Of a stretch of 10,985 nt of DNA, positions 1 to 6,940 are shown piece by piece. The stretch covers positions 1 to 10,985 of the forward strand of contig CAZDLO010000111.1 in NCBI GenBank assembly GCA_964506325.1. The letters run 5' to 3'. The position numbers were made by a program, and so were the translations under genes. A model generated the notes under the pieces. The model was not told the origin of the DNA and searched no databases. It worked only from the letters and a program-made list of their open reading frames with translations. Positions within the stretch are counted from its first letter, which is position 1. Each line of letters starts with the position of its first letter. This DNA is from CAINVV01 sp964506325. Its GTDB lineage: Bacteria; Bacteroidota; Bacteroidia; Bacteroidales; Prolixibacteraceae.

Positions 1-1232
1 TCAATCTGATTGACACGTTTTCGGAATTTAAAGACCTGAAAAACATCGATCGTGCAACCATGATGAGCGTATTGGAAGATGCGTTCAGAAGTGTTATTCA
101 AAAACAATTCGGCACGGACGAGAATTTTGATGTCATTATAAACCCCGACAAAGGAGACTTCGAGATATATCGCAACCGCACAGTTGTGGAAGACGCTGAT
201 CTAACAGACTTAAATACTGAGATTGCCATTTCATCGGCCAATGTCAACGATGGAGATTACGAACTGGGTGAGGAATTCACAGACACCATCCGCTTCAGTG
301 ATTTTGGCAGAAGGGCTATTTTAAATTTGCGGCAGAATCTTGCTTCCAGAATTCTGGAACTTGAGAAAGACAACATATACCAAAAATACAAAGCCAGAAT
401 TGGAGAAATCGTCACTGGTGAGGTTTACCAGATCTGGAAAAAGGAACTTTTGCTGCTTGATGATGAAGGGAATGAACTTATTCTTCCAAAAACAGAACAG
501 ATTCCATCCGACTTCTTCAGAAAAGGTGACAGTGTACGTGCCGTTGTGATCAAAGTAGAAATGAGGAACAACAGTCCGTATATTATTTTGTCCCGCATTT
601 CCCCTGTTTTCCTTGAACGACTTTTCGAGCTGGAGGTTCCGGAGATTTCCGACGGGCTTATCACCATCAAGAAAATTGTTAGGATTCCCGGAGAACGGGC
701 CAAAGTAGCCGTTGAATCCTACGATGACCGAATTGATCCGGTCGGTGCTTGTGTTGGAATGAAAGGTTCCCGCATACATGGCATTGTCAGGGAGTTGCGC
801 AATGAAAATATTGACGTGATCAATTTCACCAACAACAATCAATTGTACATACAAAGGGCACTCAATCCGGCTAAAATCTCCTCCATAAAGATTTATGGCA
901 ACGAGAACAGGGTCGAGGTGTTCCTTAAACCTGAAGAGGTATCACTTGCTATTGGCAAAGGCGGATTGAATATTAAACTTGCCAGCCAGCTTACCGGGTA
1001 TGACATCGATGTTTACCGTGACCGAGAAATTGCAGATGAGGAAGATGTGTCTCTGGAAGAATTTGCAGACGAAATCGACGATTGGGTACTTGACGGTCTC
1101 AAGGCGATAGGATGTGATACTGCCAGAAATGTGCTCAACCTTACACGTGAGGAGCTGATTAAACGTACTGATTTCGAAGAGGAAACAATCGACGAAGTCT
1201 TACGCATACTGAAGTCCGAATTTGAACAATAA
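1..1232 (+). CDS. nusA: Transcription termination/antitermination factor NusA (5' end outside window)
   Basis: NusA binds RNA polymerase and nascent RNA and modulates pausing, termination and antitermination. The frame is open leftwards past the first ATG at 60 to the window edge (19 extra codons, reading NLIDTFSEFKDLKNID and onward). This matches the NusA N-terminus, so the true start lies a few codons upstream and the ATG at 60 is internal. Visible domains, in order: the RNAP-binding N-terminal domain; an S1 domain from GEIVTGEVYQIW (about 405-590); KH1 with the loop GMKG in DPVGACVGMKGSRIHG (about 690-830); KH2 with GKGG in LAIGKGGLNIKLASQ (about 890-1015); and a short helical, acidic C-terminal segment. 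At about 410 visible residues it is close to the usual Bacteroidota length and lacks the extra acidic repeats of enterobacterial NusA. infB follows after 57 bases on the same strand, the classic nusA-infB pairing. Confidence 0.97.
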   Translation, partial: NLIDTFSEFKDLKNIDRATMMSVLEDAFRSVIQKQFGTDENFDVIINPDKGDFEIYRNRTVVEDADLTDLNTEIAISSANVNDGDYELGEEFTDTIRFSDFGRRAILNLRQNLASRILELEKDNIYQKYKARIGEIVTGEVYQIWKKELLLLDDEGNELILPKTEQIPSDFFRKGDSVRAVVIKVEMRNNSPYIILSRISPVFLERLFELEVPEISDGLITIKKIVRIPGERAKVAVESYDDRIDPVGACVGMKGSRIHGIVRELRNENIDVINFTNNNQLYIQRALNPAKISSIKIYGNENRVEVFLKPEEVSLAIGKGGLNIKLASQLTGYDIDVYRDREIADEEDVSLEEFADEIDDWVLDGLKAIGCDTARNVLNLTREELIKRTDFEEETIDEVLRILKSEFEQ

Positions 1233-1289
1233 TTGTCAGACGTTCATTCAACCGGAAGAGATAAAGCAAATTAAACTGTTTGGCAAACT

Positions 1290-4200
1290 ATGGATACAGG
1301 GAACAAAGTATCAAGGTTAAGTAAAATAGCACGTGATCTTAACGTGGGAATCGCTACTATAGTAGAGTTTCTGAATAAGCAGGGGATCAAAATGACCCCT
1401 GATCCCAACGCAAAGATTGATGCTGATGCCCAGGCGCTTCTCGAAAAACAGTTTCGAAAGGATCATGATGCCAAAGTTGAGGCTGATATGCACCGCCCCG
1501 GACGTCTGAAAAGAGATACTGTTACCATCGAAGATGTTCACCCGCATGATCACAAAGTGCAGGCAGAGGAATATGAAGATGATTCCTTTAGTGTCAAGGA
1601 CAATAGTCTGCACCATTCAACAGAGGGCAAACACCATGAACCCCAGGTAAAGACACAAAAACCGGAGATCACGCAAACTCCACTGCCCGAAAAACCAGCC
1701 ATTAAAGTTGTCGGAACGGTTGATCTGGAAAGTCTTTCTGCAAAACCCAAAGCTTCAGAACCTGTTGCTCCTCCGGTGAAGGCAGTCCAATCTGCGGAAC
1801 AGGAATCAGATTCAACTCCAACAGCGGCCGAACAGAAAAAAGCCACTGAAAAACAGACAGAAGTATCAGGTGCTGAGCCAAAAGAAGCGGAGGTAAACTC
1901 TTCCTCGGAGAAGGCAAGGGAAGAAAGTGCGCCAGAACTGATTTCAAATGTCACACAACTGGAATCGAACATAAATATTGTAGGCAAAATTGATCTTTCG
2001 GCCATTGCAGCGGATAAAACCAAAAAGGAGGCCGTCCTTACCAAGAAAAAGCATATATCCAAAGCAGCTGAAGGAAAACCAGTCAAACCGGGACGCGAAG
2101 GAAAGCACCGTGAAGACCCGCTGGAAGAAATATTTCCTGACCTGGTGGATGTTCCCGAAGAAATATTTAAACATACCAGGGAAATTTTATCCGGGCCGAA
2201 AGTCGTCGGGAAAATTGATTTGCCCAGCGAGGCATTGAAAAAAGGCATTGTTTTACGTGATGAAGACCGCTCCCTTCGCAAGAAAAAAAGGAAACGTGTA
2301 ACCAAGGATACCAAAGAACGTGTTCCGCTGAATATCGAGAAACGGGCTGATGAACCAAAGGACAAAAAGGATAAGGAAGTTGAAAAGAGTACCATCAAGA
2401 AGAAAAGTTCTCTTGTTGTCAAGAAAAAATTACCGCTGAAGAAAGAGGTCAATGAAGAAGACGTACAAAAGCAGGTAAAAGAAACACTGGCTCGTCTGAC
2501 CACAAAGAGTCAGAAAACCCGGGGATCAAAACACCGGCGTGACAAGAGACTGGCATTTACCGAAAAAATGGCCGAAGAGAGTGCACAAGCCGAAATTGAC
2601 AGGAATATCATCAAAGTTACCGAGTTCGTTTCTGTAAGTGAACTTGCCAGCATGATGGACGTAAACCCGACACAGGTTATTGCAACCTGTATGTCCCTGG
2701 GACTCTTTGTTTCCATCAATCAGCGGCTGGATGCAGAAACAATGTCAGTGGTAGCGGATGAGTTTGGCTATAAAGTGGAATTTATTTCTGTAGAAGTACA
2801 GGAGGCAATACTGGAGGAGAAGGATTCTGAAGAAGATCTTAAACCCAGGCCACCAATTGTCACGGTTATGGGTCACGTTGACCACGGTAAGACCTCCCTG
2901 CTCGACTACATCCGAAAAGCAAATGTTATCGCCGGTGAAGCGGGTGGTATCACTCAGCATATCGGTGCATACAATGTATCACTGGATGGTGGAAAGAAGA
3001 TAACTTTCCTGGATACTCCTGGTCACGAAGCATTTACAGCAATGCGTGCACGTGGAGCACAGGTAACTGATATTGCCATCATCATTGTTGCTGCAGACGA
3101 CGACGTTATGCCTCAGACCGTGGAAGCTATCAACCATGCTTCTGCCGCAGGTGTACCTATCGTATTCGCAATCAACAAGGTAGACAAACACACGGCAGAT
3201 CCGGAAAAGATAAAACACCAGCTTGCCAACATGAATTACCTTGTCGAAAGCTGGGGTGGTAAATATCAGAGTCACGACATTTCAGCCAAATCTGGTGTTG
3301 GAGTCGCTGAACTACTGGAAAAAGTATTGCTGGAAGCTGAAATGCTTGACCTCAAGGCAAATCCCAATAAACGTGCCAACGGATCAGTTATTGAATCCAC
3401 CCTCGACAAAGGCCGCGGATATGTGGCAACGATCCTTGTACAGTCAGGAACCCTCAAGGTCGGGGATGTAATCCTGGCCGGACCGCACTTCGGCCATATA
3501 AAAGCCATGTTCAACGAACGTAACCAGCGCGTAGAAAGCGTCGGTCCTGCAGAACCAGTGTTAATCCTCGGATTGAACGGAGCTCCCCAGGCCGGTGATA
3601 AGTTTAACGTGATGGAGAGCGAACGTGAAGCGCGGCAAATTGCCAACAAGCGTGAGCAGCTGCAGCGTGAGCAGGGGCTGAGAACTCAGAAACACATTAC
3701 CCTCGATGAAATTGGCCGTAGGATCGCTATAGGCAACTTCCAGGAGCTGAACATCATTGTCAAGGGAGACGTAGACGGATCTATCGAGGCCTTGTCAGAT
3801 TCATTGATAAAACTGTCAACGACAGAGATTCAGGTCAATGTAATTCACAAAGCTGTCGGTCAGATTACCGAATCAGACATCATGCTGGCTTCAGCATCCA
3901 ATGCAATCATAGTAGGATTCCAGGTGAGGCCTTCCATGAGTGCCAGGAAACTTGCCGAGAAAGAGGAAATTGACATCCGTCTCTATTCCATCATCTACGA
4001 TGCGATCAATGAGATCAAATCGGCAATGGAAGGAATGCTTGCACCTGAAATCAAGGAAGAGATCAAAGGAACGGCAGAGATTCTTACAGTATTCAAGATT
4101 ACCAAGGTTGGAACCATTGCCGGCTGTATCGTACGGGATGGCAAGATCATTCGTAATTCCAAGGTGCGCCTGATCCGCGATGGCATTGTGGTATTCACCG

Positions 4201-4352
4201 GCGAACTGGAATCACTCAAACGGTTCAAGGATGATGTCAAGGAAGTCGCCAAAGGCTATGAGTGCGGTCTGAATATCCAAAACTACAACGATCTGCACGA
4301 AGGTGACTTCATTGAGGCATTTGAGCAGGTTGAAGTAGCGAAGACGCTCTGA
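1290..4352 (+). CDS. infB: Translation initiation factor IF-2
   Basis: IF-2 is the GTPase that delivers initiator fMet-tRNA to the 30S subunit and promotes subunit joining. The protein has 1020 residues. It starts with an IF2_N module (residues about 5-55, LSKIARDLNVGIATIVEFLN), followed by a long charged, Lys/Glu-rich linker to about residue 435. A second N-domain follows at about 440-500 (IIKVTEFVSVSELASMM). The G domain is intact: G1 GHVDHGKT 528-535, the G2 region GGITQHIGAY just after 550, G3 DTPGH 575-579, G4 NKVD 629-632, G5 SAKSG 665-669. Domains II to IV then run to the end, including the beta-barrel after GRGYVATILVQSG. The linker carries three VGxxDL motifs (residues 140-146, 231-236, 305-311). 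The length fits Bacteroidota IF2, which has a longer linker than the E. coli protein. No clear Shine-Dalgarno precedes ATG 1290; the leader is A-rich. It lies 57 bases after nusA, probably in one operon. Its TGA stop abuts an inverted repeat. Confidence 0.98.
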   Translation: MDTGNKVSRLSKIARDLNVGIATIVEFLNKQGIKMTPDPNAKIDADAQALLEKQFRKDHDAKVEADMHRPGRLKRDTVTIEDVHPHDHKVQAEEYEDDSFSVKDNSLHHSTEGKHHEPQVKTQKPEITQTPLPEKPAIKVVGTVDLESLSAKPKASEPVAPPVKAVQSAEQESDSTPTAAEQKKATEKQTEVSGAEPKEAEVNSSSEKAREESAPELISNVTQLESNINIVGKIDLSAIAADKTKKEAVLTKKKHISKAAEGKPVKPGREGKHREDPLEEIFPDLVDVPEEIFKHTREILSGPKVVGKIDLPSEALKKGIVLRDEDRSLRKKKRKRVTKDTKERVPLNIEKRADEPKDKKDKEVEKSTIKKKSSLVVKKKLPLKKEVNEEDVQKQVKETLARLTTKSQKTRGSKHRRDKRLAFTEKMAEESAQAEIDRNIIKVTEFVSVSELASMMDVNPTQVIATCMSLGLFVSINQRLDAETMSVVADEFGYKVEFISVEVQEAILEEKDSEEDLKPRPPIVTVMGHVDHGKTSLLDYIRKANVIAGEAGGITQHIGAYNVSLDGGKKITFLDTPGHEAFTAMRARGAQVTDIAIIIVAADDDVMPQTVEAINHASAAGVPIVFAINKVDKHTADPEKIKHQLANMNYLVESWGGKYQSHDISAKSGVGVAELLEKVLLEAEMLDLKANPNKRANGSVIESTLDKGRGYVATILVQSGTLKVGDVILAGPHFGHIKAMFNERNQRVESVGPAEPVLILGLNGAPQAGDKFNVMESEREARQIANKREQLQREQGLRTQKHITLDEIGRRIAIGNFQELNIIVKGDVDGSIEALSDSLIKLSTTEIQVNVIHKAVGQITESDIMLASASNAIIVGFQVRPSMSARKLAEKEEIDIRLYSIIYDAINEIKSAMEGMLAPEIKEEIKGTAEILTVFKITKVGTIAGCIVRDGKIIRNSKVRLIRDGIVVFTGELESLKRFKDDVKEVAKGYECGLNIQNYNDLHEGDFIEAFEQVEVAKTL

Positions 4353-4365
4353 AGAAGGCTAAAGG
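4352..4365 (+). repeat. Left copy of 14-bp inverted repeat
   Basis: AAGAAGGCTAAAGG begins at the last base of the infB TGA stop codon (4350-4352). It is identical to the minus strand of 4907-4920, which begins at the last base of the pheS TAA stop codon. The two copies are about 540 bases apart, which is too far for a normal intrinsic terminator stem. Confidence 0.85.
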
Positions 4366-4384
4366 ATAAAGGCTAAGTGCTAAA
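4357..4384 (+). repeat. Imperfect heptamer array (GGCTAAA)x4
   Basis: Four consecutive 7-base units read GGCTAAA, GGATAAA, GGCTAAG and TGCTAAA, differing from GGCTAAA by one base at most per unit. The array starts five bases after the infB stop codon and overlaps the left inverted repeat. Confidence 0.8.
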
Positions 4385-4415
4385 GTAAGGACTACTGAGA
4401 TGTGAATCCGAAAAA

Positions 4416-4764
4416 TCATCTTTGGAGAGAGGTTTTAGAACATGTACAACCAGGGATTTTCACTAATTCCGTGGTGCTGTCTTTAGTTTGATCCCATGGT
4501 CACTTTTTTCAGTTGTAGGGATGATCAATCTGATACAATAACTTGACTCCCTGATTTCCTTCAGAACTATGCCAATTTTATTCGAAAAAACAGCACGTGA
4601 AACTGCCCCCTGAGCTTCAGTATAATTCGATCCGCAGGAAGAGGAAGATTTAAGTATCTGCCAGCAGATATCATCATATTCTTTTACTTTAGGGAGATTT
4701 CTTACCCGTTGAATAGTATTCACGGGAAAAATAAAAAGCCTTTCCTGACGATTATTTCTATTTC
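4416..4764 (-). pseudogene. Decayed four-helix-bundle protein gene (S23 / 23S rRNA intervening-sequence family)
   Basis: The continuous frame (from about 4812 down to the TAG at 4463) encodes a recognisable four-helix-bundle core. Landmarks are QERLFIFPVNTIQ, then RNLPKVKEYDD, then the family hallmark SSCGSNYTEAQGAVSRA, then NKIGIVLKEIRESSY. Relatives are about 115-130 residues and start just before the QERLF-like segment. Here the only start-like codon in the frame is an internal GTG at 4723, and no ATG exists upstream. The bases at 4758-4761 (ATAG on the minus strand) could be a lost ATGAG start, which is my guess. Near 4496-4515 the frame breaks. In another frame the reading resumes as WDQTKDSTTELVKIP and then CSKTSLQR up to TGA at 4416-4418, which resembles the usual family C-terminus. 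The function of these proteins is largely unknown. Some are encoded in 23S rRNA insertions and some are related to the Avd accessory protein of retroelements. Confidence 0.75.
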
Positions 4765-4901
4765 CCTGATCTCGTATGATACTAAGATTTTCTAATAATA
4801 AGTTACTGAATTATATTCAAATAACCTGTTATTCCTCACAACTGGAACCTGGAAAATAATCAAAAAAGCCTCAGGGGAATCCTTGCATGCATCAATCCAA
4901 C

Positions 4902-4915
4902 TTTAGCCTTTAGCC
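4902..4915 (-). repeat. Heptamer array (GGCTAAA)x2, opposite orientation
   Basis: Two perfect copies of TTTAGCC on the plus strand, which is GGCTAAA on the minus strand. They mirror the four-copy array at 4357-4384 and lie immediately downstream of the pheS stop codon. Confidence 0.8.
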
Positions 4916-4920
4916 TTCTT
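4907..4920 (-). repeat. Right copy of 14-bp inverted repeat
   Basis: Read on the minus strand this is AAGAAGGCTAAAGG, identical over 14 bases to 4352-4365. It begins at the last base of the pheS TAA stop codon (4922-4920). The symmetry with the infB end is exact. Confidence 0.85.
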
Positions 4921-5939
4921 TAGTTTGCAGCTTCAAACTGATTCAGGAAACGTACATCATTTTCGAAATAAAGACGAAGGTCATTGATGCCGAATTTCAG
5001 CATGGCAATGCGTTCAATTCCCATTCCAAAGGCAAATCCGGTGTATTTTTTACTGTCAATGCCGGACGCTTCCAAAACATTAGGGTCTACCATGCCACAG
5101 CCCAGTATTTCAAGCCACCCGCTGTATTTGCAGACGTTACAACCCTTTCCACCACAAATGGAACAGGACACGTCCACTTCAGCAGAAGGTTCCGTAAATG
5201 GGAAGTAAGACGGCCTCATGCGGATCTCTGTTTTTTCGCCAAATAGTTCTTTGGCAAAATAGAGCAGCGTTTGTTTCAGGTCTGCGAAGGAAACATCCTG
5301 GTCGATGTACAGGCCTTCTACCTGGTGGAACATGCAATGTGCACGGTAGGAAATGGCTTCATTCCGGAATACCCTTCCAGGTGTCACCGTGCGGATCGGA
5401 GGTTTTGACGTCTCCATATCGTGCACCTGAACGGAGGACGTATGTGTCCGCAGGAGAATGTCCGGATTCTTGCTGATAAAAAAGGTATCCTGCATATCAC
5501 GGGCAGGGTGTTCCTCTGCAAAATTCAAGGCAGAAAAAACGTGCCAGTCATCTTCAATTTCAGGCCCTTCTGACACAACGAAACCCAACCTTTTAAAAAT
5601 CTCAAGTATTTCGTTTTTGACTATTGAAATAGGATGGCGTGTTCCTGCCTTCATGGGATCCCCCGGAAGGGAAAGGTCAAGCTTTATATTCTCTGAAGTT
5701 TGCTCATCCATGGCATCCTTCAGAATTTTTATTTTTTCAAGTGCAAAATTCTTCAGGGTATTTACAGCCTGACCGATCTCCTTTTTCTGATCGGGAGCCA
5801 CTGTTCTGAAATCTTCAATCAATTTAGAAATCTCACCTTTTTTGCTGAGGTATTTTATCCTCAAATCCTCGAGCTCATCCGCCGATTTAACTGCAATCTC
5901 CTCGATTTCCTTTTGAAGTTCCTTAATCCTTTCTAACAT
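4920..5939 (-). CDS. pheS: Phenylalanyl-tRNA synthetase alpha subunit
   Basis: This is the catalytic alpha chain of the (alpha-beta)2 phenylalanine-tRNA ligase. I start it at ATG 5939 (MLERIKELQ, 339 residues) rather than at an in-frame ATG at 5963. Family members begin here, and AGGAAG lies three bases upstream. Residues about 1-90 form the tRNA-binding coiled coil (DLRIKYLSKKGEIS). The class II catalytic core follows, with PISIVKNEILEIFKRLGF, then SEGPEIEDDWHVF, then motif 2 at RVFRNEAISYRAHCMFHQVEGL (shown in part), then RPSYFPFTEPSAEVDV, and motif 3 at GFAFGMGIERIAML (301-314). A CxxC-x4-CxxC cluster (C259, C262, C267, C270) is typical of this PheS subgroup. pheT is not adjacent, which is common in Bacteroidota. 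The gene is convergent with infB and lies 48 bases after the transporter gene on the same strand. Confidence 0.97.
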   Translation of the reverse strand: MLERIKELQKEIEEIAVKSADELEDLRIKYLSKKGEISKLIEDFRTVAPDQKKEIGQAVNTLKNFALEKIKILKDAMDEQTSENIKLDLSLPGDPMKAGTRHPISIVKNEILEIFKRLGFVVSEGPEIEDDWHVFSALNFAEEHPARDMQDTFFISKNPDILLRTHTSSVQVHDMETSKPPIRTVTPGRVFRNEAISYRAHCMFHQVEGLYIDQDVSFADLKQTLLYFAKELFGEKTEIRMRPSYFPFTEPSAEVDVSCSICGGKGCNVCKYSGWLEILGCGMVDPNVLEASGIDSKKYTGFAFGMGIERIAMLKFGINDLRLYFENDVRFLNQFEAAN

Positions 5940-5960
5940 GGTCTTCCTGTTTGTGAAGTG

Positions 5961-5968
5961 CAAAAATA
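5961..5968 (-). promoter_or_regulatory. Candidate Bacteroidota -7 promoter element before pheS
   Basis: On the minus strand the sequence is TATTTTTG, an exact match to the Bacteroidota sigma consensus TAnnTTTG. It would place a transcript start about 14 bases before the chosen pheS ATG. I see no convincing TTG at the -33 position, so the match may be chance in AT-rich spacer. Confidence 0.3.
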
Positions 5969-5981
5969 GAAAAATAGTTTG

Positions 5982-5995
5982 AACCGGTTATAACC
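5982..5995. promoter_or_regulatory. Overlapping perfect palindromes (possible operator)
   Basis: AACCGGTT (5982-5989) and GGTTATAACC (5986-5995) are both perfect palindromes sharing four bases. They straddle the stop codon of the transporter gene and lie just upstream of the candidate pheS promoter. This could be a protein-binding site for pheS control, or chance. No known regulator site is recognised. Confidence 0.25.
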
Positions 5996-6893
5996 TGTCT
6001 ATTCCAATGTCACTGTGTGAAACCGGGTCTTCGACAGGTTCAAGGTGGGTGAAGACCGTTACCGGAAACGGGAAATGATCACGCACCCGGGCTTCAATTA
6101 TTTCCAGAAGATCGTGGCCTTTCTGAACGGTCCAATCTCCCGGAACAAGTATATGAACCGAAACAAATTTTCGTTGACCGGCCTGCCTGGTCATCAGGGA
6201 ATGGAATTCAATTCCATTTCCACGGTAGTGATCAAAGATCTCCTCTATCTGTTGCCTTTCTTCACTTGGGATTGCCGTATCGATAAGGCCCCTGGCAGAC
6301 TGGTGCATCAAACGGTAACCAGTCCACACAATATTAAGCGCCACCAGCATTGCAATTACAGGGTCCAGTATCAGCCATCCCGTCAGTTTTACCAGTCCGA
6401 TGGCGAAAAGTACACCAACTGATGTCCAAACATCTGTCATAAGATGCTTGCCATCAGCTAAAAGTGTGATAGAATGACTCCTTTTCCCCTCGCGAAGAAG
6501 CACGAAAGCAACTACCAGGTTAATCAAGGAGGCAAACAGCGACACCAGCAATCCTAAGCCCATATTTTCGAGGGGCTGAGGGTCCAGCAATCTTGGATAC
6601 GCAGTCCACACGATGCTGCAGGCAGCCACGATAATCAGGCCTCCCTCAATCGCACTGGAAAAGTATTCGGCCTTTGTATGTCCAAAAGCATGGTCATCAT
6701 CAGCTGGTTTTTCTGCAATATTCAGAACAACCAGTGCTATCAGTGCTGCCAGCAGGTTGACACAAGACTCAAGAGCATCAGATAACAAACCAACTGACCC
6801 GGTGATCCAGTAGGCAGTTCCTTTGAGGCTTATGGTCATCACAGCGGCAAAGATTGACAGGTAGATAAATTTTTTTAACGATTTTGAGACCAT
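5988..6893 (-). CDS. Cation diffusion facilitator (CDF) family metal exporter
   Basis: CDF proteins are inner-membrane antiporters exporting divalent metals such as Zn, Fe, Co or Mn in exchange for protons. The 301-residue protein has six predicted membrane helices, at about 9-30, 34-59, 79-99, 112-133, 151-168 and 174-192. Family marks are LLSDALES in helix 2 (D39), the loop DDDHAFGHTKAEYF (65-78), and ADGKHLMTDVWTS in helix 5, where H150 and D154 form the HxxxD half of the transport site. A cytoplasmic C-terminal domain with VHILVPGDWTVQKGHDLL and THLEPVEDP follows. In helix 2 the residue four after D39 is Ser, so this half of the site differs from the DxxxD of FieF/YiiP. The metal cannot be assigned. 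The gene lies 47 bases after the peptidase gene and 48 before pheS, all co-directional. Confidence 0.92.
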   Translation of the reverse strand: MVSKSLKKFIYLSIFAAVMTISLKGTAYWITGSVGLLSDALESCVNLLAALIALVVLNIAEKPADDDHAFGHTKAEYFSSAIEGGLIIVAACSIVWTAYPRLLDPQPLENMGLGLLVSLFASLINLVVAFVLLREGKRSHSITLLADGKHLMTDVWTSVGVLFAIGLVKLTGWLILDPVIAMLVALNIVWTGYRLMHQSARGLIDTAIPSEERQQIEEIFDHYRGNGIEFHSLMTRQAGQRKFVSVHILVPGDWTVQKGHDLLEIIEARVRDHFPFPVTVFTHLEPVEDPVSHSDIGIDRL

Positions 6894-6940
6894 ACTAACA
6901 TTTGGTTTGTTATCAATTCTTGTGCCGGGTTCATATATTT

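Larger units (their letters stand above)
4352..4920. mobile_element. Putative small inverted-repeat-bounded cassette with decayed S23-type gene
   Basis: The whole gap between the convergent infB and pheS genes is bounded by a perfect 14-base inverted repeat (AAGAAGGCTAAAGG at 4352-4365 on +, and the same sequence on - at 4920-4907). Each copy is embedded in a GGCTAAA heptamer array. Between them lies a broken four-helix-bundle (S23-like) gene on the minus strand and AT-rich DNA (about 4765-4870) in which I see no other gene. No transposase is present and I cannot identify a target-site duplication, so mobility is inferred from the bounded structure, the gene type and its decay. An alternative is that the repeats act at the RNA level as a distant pairing between convergent transcripts and the pseudogene is coincidental. 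Confidence 0.4.

Noticed and set aside
1550..2503. Long minus-strand frame of 317 codons opposite infB
   Set aside because: It is a shadow of the low-complexity Lys/Glu-rich IF2 linker and gives a Ser/Phe-rich translation with no recognisable domain.
4463..4723. Intact 86-residue gene starting at GTG 4723
   Set aside because: The family match extends upstream of the GTG, and the family-like C-terminus lies in another frame downstream, so this frame is a fragment of a broken gene rather than a complete small protein.
4881..4895. TGCATGCA palindrome near the right end of the cassette
   Set aside because: An 8-base palindrome in AT-rich spacer is expected by chance and is not linked to any other signal.
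4352..4920. The 14-bp inverted repeat as an ordinary bidirectional intrinsic terminator
   Set aside because: The two arms are about 540 bases apart and neither is followed by a T-run, so a normal terminator hairpin is not formed.
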